Assembly: GCA_030584105.1 (NCBI GenBank) | Contig: CP129491.1 | Location: 744,001 to 808,000 of the forward strand | Direction of reading: 5' to 3' | DNA length: 64,000 bases | Origin: UTCHB3 sp002050155 | GTDB taxonomy: Bacteria; Bacteroidota; Ignavibacteria; Ignavibacteriales; Ignavibacteriaceae | Shown: in pieces, positions 36,082 through 43,987 of the stretch | Layout of the letters: every line of letters begins with the position of its first letter | Numbering within the stretch: the first letter of the stretch is position 1 | Notes under the pieces: generated by a model | Seen by the model: the letters and a program-made list of their open reading frames with translations, nothing else | Told to the model about the DNA's origin: nothing | The model's database searches: none | Program-made: the position numbers and the translations under genes

Positions 36082-36741
36082 GTGAAAAAGATTTTAATTA
36101 CCGAAGATGAAGTGATTGCAGCTTACCGTAGAGGTGAGCAGAATCTTTCCGCCGGAAAAGAATATGTTTTTACCCCTTTAGCTTTGGATCGGATTAAAGC
36201 ACTTGGAATGAGCATCGGTGCTGATACGCCGGAAGACAAAAGCGAGAAAACTGAGAAACAAACCAAAGCCATAACCGATTTTTCGGGCTTAAAGGTTTGC
36301 ATCGGCGGTGACCACACAGGCTTTCAGTTGAGGAAAGTGATAATTCAATTTCTTCAAGGAAAGGGAATTGCTGTTGAAGACCTCGGTTCATATTCGGAAG
36401 AGAGTTGTGATTATCCTGATTTTGCAAAAGCCGTGGCTTCTTTGGTTAGTAAGGGGTCTGTTCATTTTGGGATCGTGGTAGATGCAACCGGTAACCCTTC
36501 GGCAATTACCGCTAATAAGTTCAAAGGGGTAAGGGCTGCAAATTGTTTCAACGAATTTATTGCAAAAAGCGCGAGGGAGCACAACAACGCAAATATTTTA
36601 GCTCTTGGAGCAAAAGCCATCGGTGAGGAAACTGTTAAATCTATTCTTGAGGCTTGGCTTTCATCTCAGTTTCTGGGTGAGAGGCACCAAAAAAGATTGG
36701 ACAAAATTGCTAAAGTTGAGGAACTAAATTTCCGATCTTAA
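36082..36741 (+). CDS. RpiB/LacA-family sugar-phosphate isomerase-like protein without the catalytic Cys
   Basis: A 219-residue protein from GTG 36082. The domain from residue 70 is RpiB-like: IGGDHTGFQLRKV, DYPDFAKAVA, ITANKFKGVRAA, and REHNNANILALGAKAIGEE. In ribose-5-phosphate isomerase B the active-site loop is CGTG; here it is DATG, with Asp134 in place of the catalytic cysteine. The first 46 residues (TEDEVIAAYRRGEQ then YVFTPLALDRIKALGMSIG) resemble the N-terminal segment of EutT/EutQ-type microcompartment enzymes; an acidic linker (47-65) follows. No shell gene is nearby. Activity is uncertain: a different substrate, a sensor, or a subgroup with altered chemistry are all possible. Confidence 0.85.
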   Translation: MKKILITEDEVIAAYRRGEQNLSAGKEYVFTPLALDRIKALGMSIGADTPEDKSEKTEKQTKAITDFSGLKVCIGGDHTGFQLRKVIIQFLQGKGIAVEDLGSYSEESCDYPDFAKAVASLVSKGSVHFGIVVDATGNPSAITANKFKGVRAANCFNEFIAKSAREHNNANILALGAKAIGEETVKSILEAWLSSQFLGERHQKRLDKIAKVEELNFRS

Positions 36742-36766
36742 GCAAATCATAAAAATTGTGATAAAA

Positions 36767-36815
36767 AACATTTGACAATGTTTTCAATTTTTATTATTTT
36801 TGAGTGTCAAATGTT
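36767..36815. repeat. 11-bp perfect inverted repeat around the folC promoter
   Basis: AACATTTGACA (36767-36777) and TGTCAAATGTT (36805-36815) are exact reverse complements, 27 bases apart. The left arm contains the promoter -33 element and the right arm lies at about the transcription start, so a dimeric regulator or an RNA hairpin could act here. Confidence 0.75.
36771..36802 (+). promoter_or_regulatory. Bacteroidota-type promoter upstream of folC
   Basis: TTTG (36771-36774), a 20-base spacer and TATTTTTG (36795-36802) fit TTTG-N19-20-TANNTTTG. TTGACA at 36772-36777 also reads as a classic -35. The start of transcription would be near 36809, giving a 200-base leader before folC. The whole promoter lies inside an inverted repeat. 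Confidence 0.65.
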
Positions 36816-37007
36816 ACCAATCCTGATTTTCCCGCGGGAAGTCTCCTAACAGTAAGTGAATCTTTTCTTTTTTCCACCCGTTGTTGATTGTTACGGGCTT
36901 TAGTTTGATTGATTGAAAAACCAATAACTATTAAACATTAAAACTTAGAACTAATCGCTAATTTTTTCAATTCATTGTGGTCAAAATAAACCAAAAAACC
37001 ATTTTCG

Positions 37008-38285
37008 ATGAACTCAACTGATCGGTATCTTGATTTTCTCTTTTCTTTACACAACAGAGGAGTGAAGTTCGGGTTAGAAAACACAATAAAATTTCTGAAA
37101 ACGATCGGCGACCCACAAGACTCACTCAAGTGCATTCATATTGCTGGTACGAACGGAAAAGGAAGCACCGCCTCGTTCATTGCGAGTGTTCTGACTGAAG
37201 CCGGCTTTAAAACGGGGTTATATACTTCGCCGCACTTCATTAAGTTCAACGAGAGGATCAGAATAAACGGGCAGATTATACCCGATAAATTTATCGTTAA
37301 ATTTATGCAAAAATATGACGAGGTGATCCGAAGCAGTGAGTTGACATTTTTTGAAGTTACCACCGCAATGGCTTTTAGTTATTTCAACGAGCAGGAAGTT
37401 GATTATGTAGTGCTCGAAACCGGGCTGGGGGGTGAGTTAGATTCAACAAATGTGGTAACACCTCTCTGCTCGGTTATAACTTCTATTTCTTTGGAGCACA
37501 CCAACATTCTCGGGAACCGGATTGAAGATGTTACAAAGGCGAAAGCGGGAATTATTAAAGAAGGCAAACCTGTGTTTTTAGGGATGATTGATGAACCGGC
37601 GCTTTCTATGTTAAGGAAAAAAGCAGAAGAAAAAAATTCAAAGTGTTACTGCCTTAAAGATTATCTCAACCGTAGGGGTGGTTTATTTGAATTTTACTCA
37701 AGTGATCTCTATATTGATAATCTCGATACACCGCTAAGGGGCAGCTATCAGAAATTAAATGCAGCGCTTGCAATTCTTTGCCTTTCTAAAGTAATGCAGT
37801 TCACAGATCCGAAACTTTTCAAACTTGGACTAAAAAATGTGATTGAAAACTCAGGCATTCAGGGGAGGTGGGAAGTGGTTTATTCAAACCCCACTTTGAT
37901 ACTCGATTCAGCACATAATCTGGAAGGGGTGAAAACATTCCTTAATGAGTTTGGACAAAATGCGCGTTATTCAAAGAAATATCTTCTTTATTCGTCGCTG
38001 AATGATAAAGCCATGGAAGAAATTCTGACGGTAAGCAGCCAGTATTTTGACCATTGCTACCTGACTGAATTAAGAGATAACGACAGAGCTTCGACGATTA
38101 CGGACCTTGAAAACACAGCCGAGAAGATTGGTTTTAGCCACTCCGTGATTGAGGACATTCCACACTTCATCAAAAAATTTCTGAGTGCGGGTGAAAAAGA
38201 GTGTTTGGTTGTGTTCGGCAGTATGTATTTAGTGGCAGAAGTTAAAAAAGTTTTTGAAAGAAAATATTACAGTAACAATGTATGA
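37008..38285 (+). CDS. folC: folylpolyglutamate / dihydrofolate synthase FolC
   Basis: ATP-dependent ligase that adds glutamate to dihydropteroate and folates. The 425-residue Mur-ligase-family protein shows HIAGTNGKGSTASFIASVL (P-loop), GLYTSPHFIKFNERI, VLETGLGGELDSTN and the C-terminal domain ILDSAHNLEGVKTFL. A long leader (36816-37007) with no gene precedes it. Gap to rho is 22 bases. Confidence 0.94.
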   Translation: MNSTDRYLDFLFSLHNRGVKFGLENTIKFLKTIGDPQDSLKCIHIAGTNGKGSTASFIASVLTEAGFKTGLYTSPHFIKFNERIRINGQIIPDKFIVKFMQKYDEVIRSSELTFFEVTTAMAFSYFNEQEVDYVVLETGLGGELDSTNVVTPLCSVITSISLEHTNILGNRIEDVTKAKAGIIKEGKPVFLGMIDEPALSMLRKKAEEKNSKCYCLKDYLNRRGGLFEFYSSDLYIDNLDTPLRGSYQKLNAALAILCLSKVMQFTDPKLFKLGLKNVIENSGIQGRWEVVYSNPTLILDSAHNLEGVKTFLNEFGQNARYSKKYLLYSSLNDKAMEEILTVSSQYFDHCYLTELRDNDRASTITDLENTAEKIGFSHSVIEDIPHFIKKFLSAGEKECLVVFGSMYLVAEVKKVFERKYYSNNV

Positions 38286-38307
38286 AGTTTAAAATAAAGG
38301 TTAAATA

Positions 38308-39555
38308 ATGGATATATCAGAACTGAAATCAAAAAAGATTGTAGAACTGAATGAAATAGCTAAAGAACTTAATATTTCAGGGTTCACTGATCTAAGAAAA
38401 CAGGAATTGATCTTTAAAATCTTAGAAGCTCAAACCGCAAAAGACGGACTTAGCTTCTCCCGCGGTGTACTCGAAGTGTTGCCCGATGGTTACGGGTTTC
38501 TCAGATCATCCGCTTACAACTATCTCCCTTCTCCCGACGATATCTACATTTCCCCCTCGCAGATTAAGAAGTTTTACTTAAGAACGGGTGACTATGTAAG
38601 CGGGCAGGTGCGTCCTCCGAAAGAAGGTGAAAGATTTTTTGCTCTGTTGCGTGTGGAAGCCGTGAACGGAATGGACCCCGCTGAAATCAGGGAAAGAACT
38701 CTTTTCGACAACCTTATTCCCGTTTACCCGACTAAAAAGCTAATCCTTGAGTCAGCTCCCGGTGAGTATTCCATGCGCATAATGGATATGCTTACACCGA
38801 TCGGAAAAGGGCAAAGGGGACTTATAGTATCACCTCCGAAAAGTGGTAAAACTGTGTTATTACAAAAAATTGCAAACTCAATCACCCGCAACCATCCTGA
38901 GGTTAAACTCATTATTCTTCTGATTGACGAGCGCCCGGAAGAGGTAACGGATATGGAAAGAAGCGTGAATGCCGAGGTTGTAAGTTCAACTTTTGATGAA
39001 CCCGCAGAACGACATGTGCAGGTTGCCGATATGGTTATTGAGAAAGCGAAAAGATTGGTTGAAGCTAAGCACGATGTCGTTATCTTGCTTGATTCAATCA
39101 CCCGGCTTGGCAGGGCGCACAACTTGGTCGTTCCGCACTCGGGCAAAATTCTCTCCGGAGGTCTCGATTCCAACGCCCTGCACAAACCAAAGCGCTTTTT
39201 CGGTGCAGCCAGAAACACAGAAGATGGCGGTTCATTAACAATTATAGCTACTGCGCTGATTGATACCGGTTCGAGGATGGATGATGTTATCTTCGAAGAA
39301 TTCAAAGGTACGGGAAACATGGAAATTGTGCTTGACAGAGACCTCAGCGACAGAAGAATCTTCCCGGCAATTGATATCAACCGTTCCGGAACCCGACGCG
39401 AAGAAATGTTGCTTAAAGAGGATGATCTGCTTAGAATTTATATCCTTCGGAAATATCTGAGCGATTTCACACCCGTTGAAGCAATGGAAGAGTTGCTTGA
39501 TAAAATGAGAGGCACCAAAAACAACAAAGAGTTCCTCCTTATGATGAACAGTTAG
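38308..39555 (+). CDS. rho: transcription termination factor Rho
   Basis: Hexameric RNA helicase that ends transcription. The 415-residue protein has a compact Rho-N part (1-45), the cold-shock-like RNA-binding domain (GVLEVLPDGYGFLRS), the P-loop SPPKSGKTVLLQKIA, the Walker B strand VVILLDSITRL, the Q/R loop regions (LDSNALHKPKRFFGAARNTE) and IFPAIDINRSGTRREE. It lacks the long insertion between N-terminal elements seen in many Bacteroidota. It is preceded by folC and followed by pdxA, 12 bases on. Confidence 0.97.
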   Translation: MDISELKSKKIVELNEIAKELNISGFTDLRKQELIFKILEAQTAKDGLSFSRGVLEVLPDGYGFLRSSAYNYLPSPDDIYISPSQIKKFYLRTGDYVSGQVRPPKEGERFFALLRVEAVNGMDPAEIRERTLFDNLIPVYPTKKLILESAPGEYSMRIMDMLTPIGKGQRGLIVSPPKSGKTVLLQKIANSITRNHPEVKLIILLIDERPEEVTDMERSVNAEVVSSTFDEPAERHVQVADMVIEKAKRLVEAKHDVVILLDSITRLGRAHNLVVPHSGKILSGGLDSNALHKPKRFFGAARNTEDGGSLTIIATALIDTGSRMDDVIFEEFKGTGNMEIVLDRDLSDRRIFPAIDINRSGTRREEMLLKEDDLLRIYILRKYLSDFTPVEAMEELLDKMRGTKNNKEFLLMMNS

Positions 39556-39567
39556 GAAAGTATATTT

Positions 39568-40518
39568 ATGACCGGGGTGGTCACATGTGGTGACATTAAT
39601 GGGATCGGTCCCGAGGTTGCGGTAAAGGCGATAAATAAACTGACAGGTTTAAGCCTTGTTAATTACAAACTTCTGATCCCCCGGAATGTTTACGAGGTTG
39701 TATCCGATTCAACAGGTATAGATCTTCGCAAAAAACAACGGGTTGAAATAATTGATATTGGCGAATACCCGCTTGAAGTCGGTAAGCCAACCAAAGAGTC
39801 GGGTTCTGCGGCTTTTTCTGCACTTGAGAAAGCCTTTAAATTAGTACAAAGTGAGCCGGAAAGTTTTTTAGTTACTGCCCCTATCTCAAAATATGCGTTC
39901 AGATTGGCAGGAATCAATTTTCCCGGGCACACGGAACTCTTGGCTTCCTGGTCGGCTACCCGAGATTTTGTGATGATGTTTCTTTCTGAAAATTTAAAAT
40001 GCGGGTTGGCAACAATTCACACTCCCCTGAACGAAGTTTCAAAGCTTCTCACTTCTGATTCGCTTAAACGCACAATAGAAACAATTTTGCACTCTTTGAA
40101 GGCAGATTTTGGAATTGGTAACCCTAAAATTGCCGTTTTGGGCTTGAACCCCCATGCGGGTGAAAACGGTTTAATTGGTGATGAAGAAACAAAAACTATT
40201 ATTCCTGTTCTTGAGCAGTACAGCAGCCGATGTTTCGGTCCCTTTCCGGCTGATGCGTTTTTTGCACGGAAACTGTATCAGCAATTTAACCTCTTTCTTG
40301 CAATGTATCACGATCAGGGGTTGATTCCTTTTAAATTGATGACTGCCGGTTCGGGAGTGAATTTTACAGCAGGATTGAAAATTGTGCGCACCTCACCTGA
40401 CCACGGCACTGCTTACGATATTGCCGGAGAGGGGAAAGCTGACTTCAGCTCGATGCTTGAAGCAATTGATTGGGGCTACAGAATTGCAACTAACCGACGG
40501 TTCTTTTATGCCGGTTGA
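39568..40518 (+). CDS. pdxA: 4-hydroxythreonine-4-phosphate dehydrogenase PdxA
   Basis: NAD-dependent, metal-dependent step of the DXP-dependent pyridoxal phosphate pathway. The 316-residue protein shows GDINGIGPEVAVKA, ITA-type TAPISKYAFRLAGINFPGHT with a metal-binding histidine, LGLNPHAGENGLIG, MYHDQGLIPFKLM and GLKIVRTSPDHGTAYDIAG. It overlaps the next gene's preferred start by 11 bases. Confidence 0.95.
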   Translation: MTGVVTCGDINGIGPEVAVKAINKLTGLSLVNYKLLIPRNVYEVVSDSTGIDLRKKQRVEIIDIGEYPLEVGKPTKESGSAAFSALEKAFKLVQSEPESFLVTAPISKYAFRLAGINFPGHTELLASWSATRDFVMMFLSENLKCGLATIHTPLNEVSKLLTSDSLKRTIETILHSLKADFGIGNPKIAVLGLNPHAGENGLIGDEETKTIIPVLEQYSSRCFGPFPADAFFARKLYQQFNLFLAMYHDQGLIPFKLMTAGSGVNFTAGLKIVRTSPDHGTAYDIAGEGKADFSSMLEAIDWGYRIATNRRFFYAG

Positions 40519-41233
40519 CAGTTATAAAGTTATCTCTCTAATTTATAATGACTTAGTAAGACATGTAAACTACAAAGAATGGGGGAACTATTTAACCAAA
40601 CTTATTAAATTACACTCGATTAATGCCGAAAATGTGCTTGAAATTGCCGCCGGAACCGGTAACCTTTCAAAAATGCTGCAATTACCTGAGAATAAACTTT
40701 TTGTTATAACTGATCTTTCATATAATATGATTAATCAGGCGCCGGCGAACATTCCAAAAATTTGTGCTGATATGACGAAACTTTCGTTTAAAAGCTCGTT
40801 TGATTTGATATTTTCTACTTTCGACAGCGTTAATCATTTACCAAACGAAGATGAACTTAAGCAACACTTCCGCGAGGTTCACCGTGTGCTGAAACCGGGT
40901 GGTTATTACTTTTTTGATGTGGTAACGGAGAAAAATTCCGAAATGTATCTTAAAGGTTTCAGCCGTAACAGGCGGAAAGGAATTGTGGTTTACAGCCAGG
41001 AATCTGAATACAATAAAGAGCTTAGCACGCACTTTAATCGATTTAAAATTGCTGAAAACGATCAGGAATTTGAAATTCAGGAGCAAAAAGAGTTCATCTT
41101 CCCCGAAGAATTGATAGAGAATATTTTGCACGGTCAAAGCTTCACAATTTATGGTAAGTACGACGCTTTTTCGCTGAATCCGGTTGATAACTTAACTTTG
41201 CGGATTCAATATGTAATCAGGAGAGGAAAATGA
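40508..41233 (+). CDS. class I SAM-dependent methyltransferase
   Basis: A 241-residue methyltransferase from ATG 40508 (MPVDSYKVISLIYNDLVRHV); an open frame extends further upstream inside pdxA, but that extension is a shadow of pdxA. The SAM-binding loop is VLEIAAGTGNLSKML; the motif II region is DLIFSTFDSVNHL and motif III is VLKPGGYYFFDVVTE. Substrate unknown; no ubiquinone or menaquinone signature. It lies between pdxA and an ABC ATPase whose ATG overlaps its stop. Confidence 0.82.
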   Translation: MPVDSYKVISLIYNDLVRHVNYKEWGNYLTKLIKLHSINAENVLEIAAGTGNLSKMLQLPENKLFVITDLSYNMINQAPANIPKICADMTKLSFKSSFDLIFSTFDSVNHLPNEDELKQHFREVHRVLKPGGYYFFDVVTEKNSEMYLKGFSRNRRKGIVVYSQESEYNKELSTHFNRFKIAENDQEFEIQEQKEFIFPEELIENILHGQSFTIYGKYDAFSLNPVDNLTLRIQYVIRRGK

Positions 41234-41895
41234 TTCTTCAGTTTAACAAGGTAAATTTTTCATATTCATCTCACCGGGTTTTACACGATTGTTCCTTTGC
41301 GGTAAGCAACGGCGAGTTGGTTTACATGGTTGGTAAAAGCGGCTGCGGAAAATCTACGCTGTTGCAGCTTTGTTATTTTAACCTTTTTCCAGACGATGGG
41401 GAAGTGGTGGTTGCCGGGTTTTCTTCCGCAAGTGCGAGCGAAAAAATTATTCCGGCTCTTCGCAGGAAATTGGGGATTGTTTTTCAGGATTTCAAACTTT
41501 TGAGTGATCGAACCGTATTCGATAACCTTGCCTATATTTTGGAAATAAATAACTACCCCGCGAAAAAACGGCGCGGAAGGGTGGAGGAGGTTCTCAGAGA
41601 CCTTGGAATCTTGCACTTAAAAAACAGTTATCCTCAAACTTTGTCCGGTGGTGAGCAGCAAAGAACTGCAATCGGCAGAGCTATTGTTAACGAACCTCTT
41701 TTGGTTATAGCAGATGAACCAACCGGAAATTTGGACCCGCAAACCTCAGAAGAAATTGTTTCAATTTTTAAAGATATTAGTTTGAAAGGGACTGCAGTTC
41801 TTCTGGCGACTCACAACTACGATATTATTGACCCTTCGGCAAAAATACTAAGAATTGAAGATGGGAAGGTTAGCCCGGTGCGGATCAAAAAGTAA
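41230..41895 (+). CDS. ftsE: FtsE-like ABC transporter ATPase
   Basis: ATP-binding protein of 221 residues. Walker A GKSGCGKSTLLQL, Q-loop VFQDFKLLSD, signature LSGGEQQRTAIGRAI, Walker B LLVIADEPTGNLD and switch histidine LLATHNYD are all present. VFQDFKLL and IADEPTGNLD are FtsE-like; FtsE normally works with the membrane protein FtsX in division. No ftsX follows: the next gene is on the other strand, so the partner must be elsewhere, or this ATPase belongs to another lipoprotein/peptide exporter of the same family. Confidence 0.85.
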   Translation: MILQFNKVNFSYSSHRVLHDCSFAVSNGELVYMVGKSGCGKSTLLQLCYFNLFPDDGEVVVAGFSSASASEKIIPALRRKLGIVFQDFKLLSDRTVFDNLAYILEINNYPAKKRRGRVEEVLRDLGILHLKNSYPQTLSGGEQQRTAIGRAIVNEPLLVIADEPTGNLDPQTSEEIVSIFKDISLKGTAVLLATHNYDIIDPSAKILRIEDGKVSPVRIKK

Positions 41896-41902
41896 AAAGA
41901 GG

Positions 41903-41946
41903 TTACCTGTTATATTTTGTGATTCTGAGGAACAGGGTATTTTTTA
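41903..41946 (+). terminator. intrinsic terminator after the FtsE-like gene
   Basis: TTACCTGTT (41903-41911) pairs with AACAGGGTA (41931-41939) with one bulge; TTTTTT follows (41940-41945). Good position, eight bases after the stop. Confidence 0.6.
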
Positions 41947-41969
41947 GAATAGTGCGGATAAAGAAATAA

Positions 41970-41998
41970 AAAAAGGCTACTTGTTAAAAGCAGCCTTG
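41970..41998 (-). terminator. intrinsic terminator after adk
   Basis: On the minus strand AAGGCTGC, a loop TTTTAACAA and GTAGCCTT form a stem followed by a run of eight T. It lies 37 bases after the adk stop. Confidence 0.75.
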
Positions 41999-42034
41999 TG
42001 ATAAGTTATAAGTCCGAAATGCTTTTTAAAAACA

Positions 42035-42709
42035 TTAAGCATCAACGGTTTTTTTGTTTTCTTTCGTTTTGTTAATGATCTTGGTTATCTGTTCGCTTAC
42101 TTCATTAATGGGATGTAAGCCATCAATACCGTATATTTTAGTTGAATTATTGTAATAATCAACCACCGGTAAAGTAGTTTCCCGAAAAATCTTCAGCCTT
42201 TTCCGTATAACTTTTTCTTCATCATCAGGTCTTTGGAAAAACGAATATTTAGCGCCACAATTTGGGCATTCGGTCAGCTCAGCAATTTCGTTGTTGTTAA
42301 AGATGCTGTTGCATACTTTGCAGGCACGCCTGTTAGTTAATCGTTTAACCAATTCTTCTTCATCAACCTGAATTACTATTATAACTCCGTTATCATAGTG
42401 CAAATCTGCCAAAACTTTTTCGAGAGCTTCGGCTTGGGAAACAGTGCGGGGGAAGCCATCGAGAATGAAACCGTTTTTCAATTGAGGTTCGGCTAATTTC
42501 TCTCTGATAATTCCTATCATTATATCGTCGGGGACAAGTTGCCCTTTCGACATAATATCCCGGGCTTTTAACCCGAGCGGAGTACCTTTCTTCACTGATT
42601 CCCGGAGCATATCACCGGTAGAAATATGTTCAAAGCCATATTTGCTGCTGATGATTTTGGCTTGGGTACCTTTTCCAACACCCGGCGCCCCAAATAATAT
42701 TATGTACAT
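42035..42709 (-). CDS. adk: adenylate kinase
   Basis: Interconverts AMP, ATP and ADP. The 224-residue long form: P-loop GAPGVGKGTQAK, AMP site ISTGDMLRESVKKGT, GFILDGFPRTVSQAEAL, and a zinc-finger LID with four cysteines (CKVCNSIF and ECPNCG). A T-rich 3' end with a terminator follows. It is upstream of nothing on its strand; tadA precedes it by 65 bases. Confidence 0.97.
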   Translation of the reverse strand: MYIILFGAPGVGKGTQAKIISSKYGFEHISTGDMLRESVKKGTPLGLKARDIMSKGQLVPDDIMIGIIREKLAEPQLKNGFILDGFPRTVSQAEALEKVLADLHYDNGVIIVIQVDEEELVKRLTNRRACKVCNSIFNNNEIAELTECPNCGAKYSFFQRPDDEEKVIRKRLKIFRETTLPVVDYYNNSTKIYGIDGLHPINEVSEQITKIINKTKENKKTVDA

Positions 42710-42755
42710 GATCTTCCTTGTCGTATCTCTGTCAAAAGACTTAATTACTACATGA

Positions 42756-42763
42756 CAAAACTA
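42756..42763 (-). promoter_or_regulatory. possible adk promoter -7 box
   Basis: The minus strand reads TAGTTTTG, an exact TANNTTTG box, about 46 bases before the adk start, followed by a good ribosome-binding site (AAGGAAG). No TTTG lies at the right distance upstream, so the call is weak. Confidence 0.3.
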
Positions 42764-42774
42764 AGAAAATAAAT

Positions 42775-43236
42775 TTAATTTCTAAGCCTTTCGAAGAAAC
42801 TGCGTAATAAATTAAGGCTTTCGTTCTCCATTAAACCGGAAAAAACCTCAATTTTGTGATTAAATTTACCGTCTTCTGCATGGTTGCACACCGAAGCGCA
42901 ACACCCAAATTTGGCGTCAAAAGCCGCAAACACAATCTTTTTAACCCGAGCATGCAGAAGTGCTCCCGTGCACATCAGGCAAGGTTCAAGGGTTGAATAG
43001 ACCGTGCATCCCTCTAAACGCTCACTGCCCAGATGGTTTGCTGCGGCGGTAATTGCTACCATTTCAGCGTGTGCTGTTGGGTCTTTTAACCGTATATTTT
43101 GGTTATAACCTCTTCCGATAATTCTCTCGTCGTGAACGATAACACAACCGACAGGCACCTCTTCATCATCGAAAGCCTGTTGCGCCTCCTGAAGTGCAGC
43201 GTACATGAATCGGTAATCGTTTTCGGAAAAGATCAT
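42775..43236 (-). CDS. tadA: tRNA-specific adenosine deaminase TadA
   Basis: Converts A34 to inosine in the anticodon of tRNA-Arg(ACG), so that one tRNA reads three arginine codons. The 153-residue protein from ATG 43236 (MIFSENDYRFMYAALQEA) has the zinc and catalytic site TAHAEMVAI and TLEPCLMCTGALLHARV. The frame extends 24 codons upstream, but that part is not family-like. A tRNA-Arg with an ACG anticodon, the usual TadA substrate, lies 2.4 kb away at 45658-45731. Confidence 0.95.
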   Translation of the reverse strand: MIFSENDYRFMYAALQEAQQAFDDEEVPVGCVIVHDERIIGRGYNQNIRLKDPTAHAEMVAITAAANHLGSERLEGCTVYSTLEPCLMCTGALLHARVKKIVFAAFDAKFGCCASVCNHAEDGKFNHKIEVFSGLMENESLNLLRSFFERLRN

Positions 43237-43437
43237 TGTTTTGTCTGTGTAAGTGAAAAATGAATTAATTTTATAAATCTGCAATAAATGATTAACAAAA
43301 GAAGCCATTAAAATCTTTCCCTAAATGGCGAAAAATATGAGTAAAAATTGGAAAAGAAAATGGCGCATTTGAACACTTATTTATTGCTATAGCAGTGGCG
43401 AAAGAGAGTTCTTTTTCTATCTCAGATATCAAATCGA

Positions 43438-43554
43438 TTACACTGAATTTCTTACAACCCAGTAAGATAATATAATATTAGGTTCACTTGTTAACTGACA
43501 ATCTTCCACCACCTCAATTAAGTTGTAACAATTATAACAATAAGTTTTGTTCAT
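43438..43554 (-). CDS. candidate 38-residue protein with CxxC
   Basis: A short open frame, MNKTYCYNCYNLIEVVEDCQ followed by LTSEPNIILSYWVVRNSV. It has its own signals: AAGGA (43563-43567) eight bases before the ATG, and an exact -7 box TATCTTTG on the minus strand (43578-43585), though no -33 box. Cysteines at 6, 9 and 19 could bind metal, but four ligands are not present, so this may be a truncated zinc-ribbon gene. Not a family I recognise. Confidence 0.35.
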   Translation of the reverse strand: MNKTYCYNCYNLIEVVEDCQLTSEPNIILSYWVVRNSV

Positions 43555-43577
43555 AATGTTAATCCTTATTAAGTTTG

Positions 43578-43585
43578 CAAAGATA
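43578..43585 (-). promoter_or_regulatory. possible promoter -7 box of the small ORF
   Basis: Minus strand TATCTTTG matches TANNTTTG exactly, 24 bases upstream of the small ORF's ATG. The -33 position has no TTTG. Confidence 0.3.
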
Positions 43586-43921
43586 ATAAATTAATGGTGA
43601 TATTTAAGGTGAAAACATCCCGGCGAATAACATGAAAAATTTTGTCTTCATCTAAAATGCGGGGCAATCAGGTTGGCTAATTAATGATTATTATGGGATA
43701 CTAAAAGTTTTTTTTAGTTTTGCCTAAAAAAAGAAGATCCAAAAGTGGAAAATCTAAAAGAGGAAAAAGCTCTCTTCTCATTTTCATCATGTTTGAGGAT
43801 CGACAAAAAAAATCGTCATTTTTCTTACCGCTATTTTTGTTCATCTCATCCATTATCTTTGAAGAGATTTTTGAAAATATTTATATTGTTCGGGGAACTT
43901 AGCCGGCACCTTACTCTTATT

Positions 43922-43952
43922 TTTGCATAAATTTGAATAGCCTCTATATTTG
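43922..43952 (+). promoter_or_regulatory. consensus Bacteroidota promoter for the restriction gene
   Basis: TTTG (43922-43925), exactly 19 bases, then TATATTTG (43945-43952): a perfect match to TTTG-N19-TANNTTTG. It lies 36 bases before the GTG start, and AAGGA follows at 43976-43980 as ribosome-binding site. Confidence 0.75.
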
Positions 43953-43987
43953 ATTACAATCAAAGAATTATTTACAAGGATTTTATT

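Larger units (their letters stand above)
43237..43987. other. 751-base AT-rich region with no conventional gene
   Basis: Between tadA and the restriction gene the sequence is AT-rich and mostly non-coding. It holds one small minus-strand ORF (43438-43554, listed separately), an exact TAGTTTTG box at 43715-43722 without a partner element, and the strong promoter at 43922-43952. A 60-codon plus-strand frame at 43720-43902, with a Lys/Ser-rich start, begins inside the TAGTTTTG box and looks spurious. This looks like the left boundary of an accessory segment. Confidence 0.6.

Noticed and set aside
38724..39380. Minus-strand 218-codon frame opposite rho
   Set aside because: Antisense of the conserved ATPase core of rho; no family resemblance.
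40382..40507. Longer start of the methyltransferase inside pdxA
   Set aside because: The extra 42 residues are an out-of-frame reading of pdxA; ATG 40508 gives a family-like start.
43720..43902. 60-codon plus-strand ORF with Lys/Ser-rich start
   Set aside because: It begins with TTG inside an exact TAGTTTTG box, has no ribosome site and low-complexity content.
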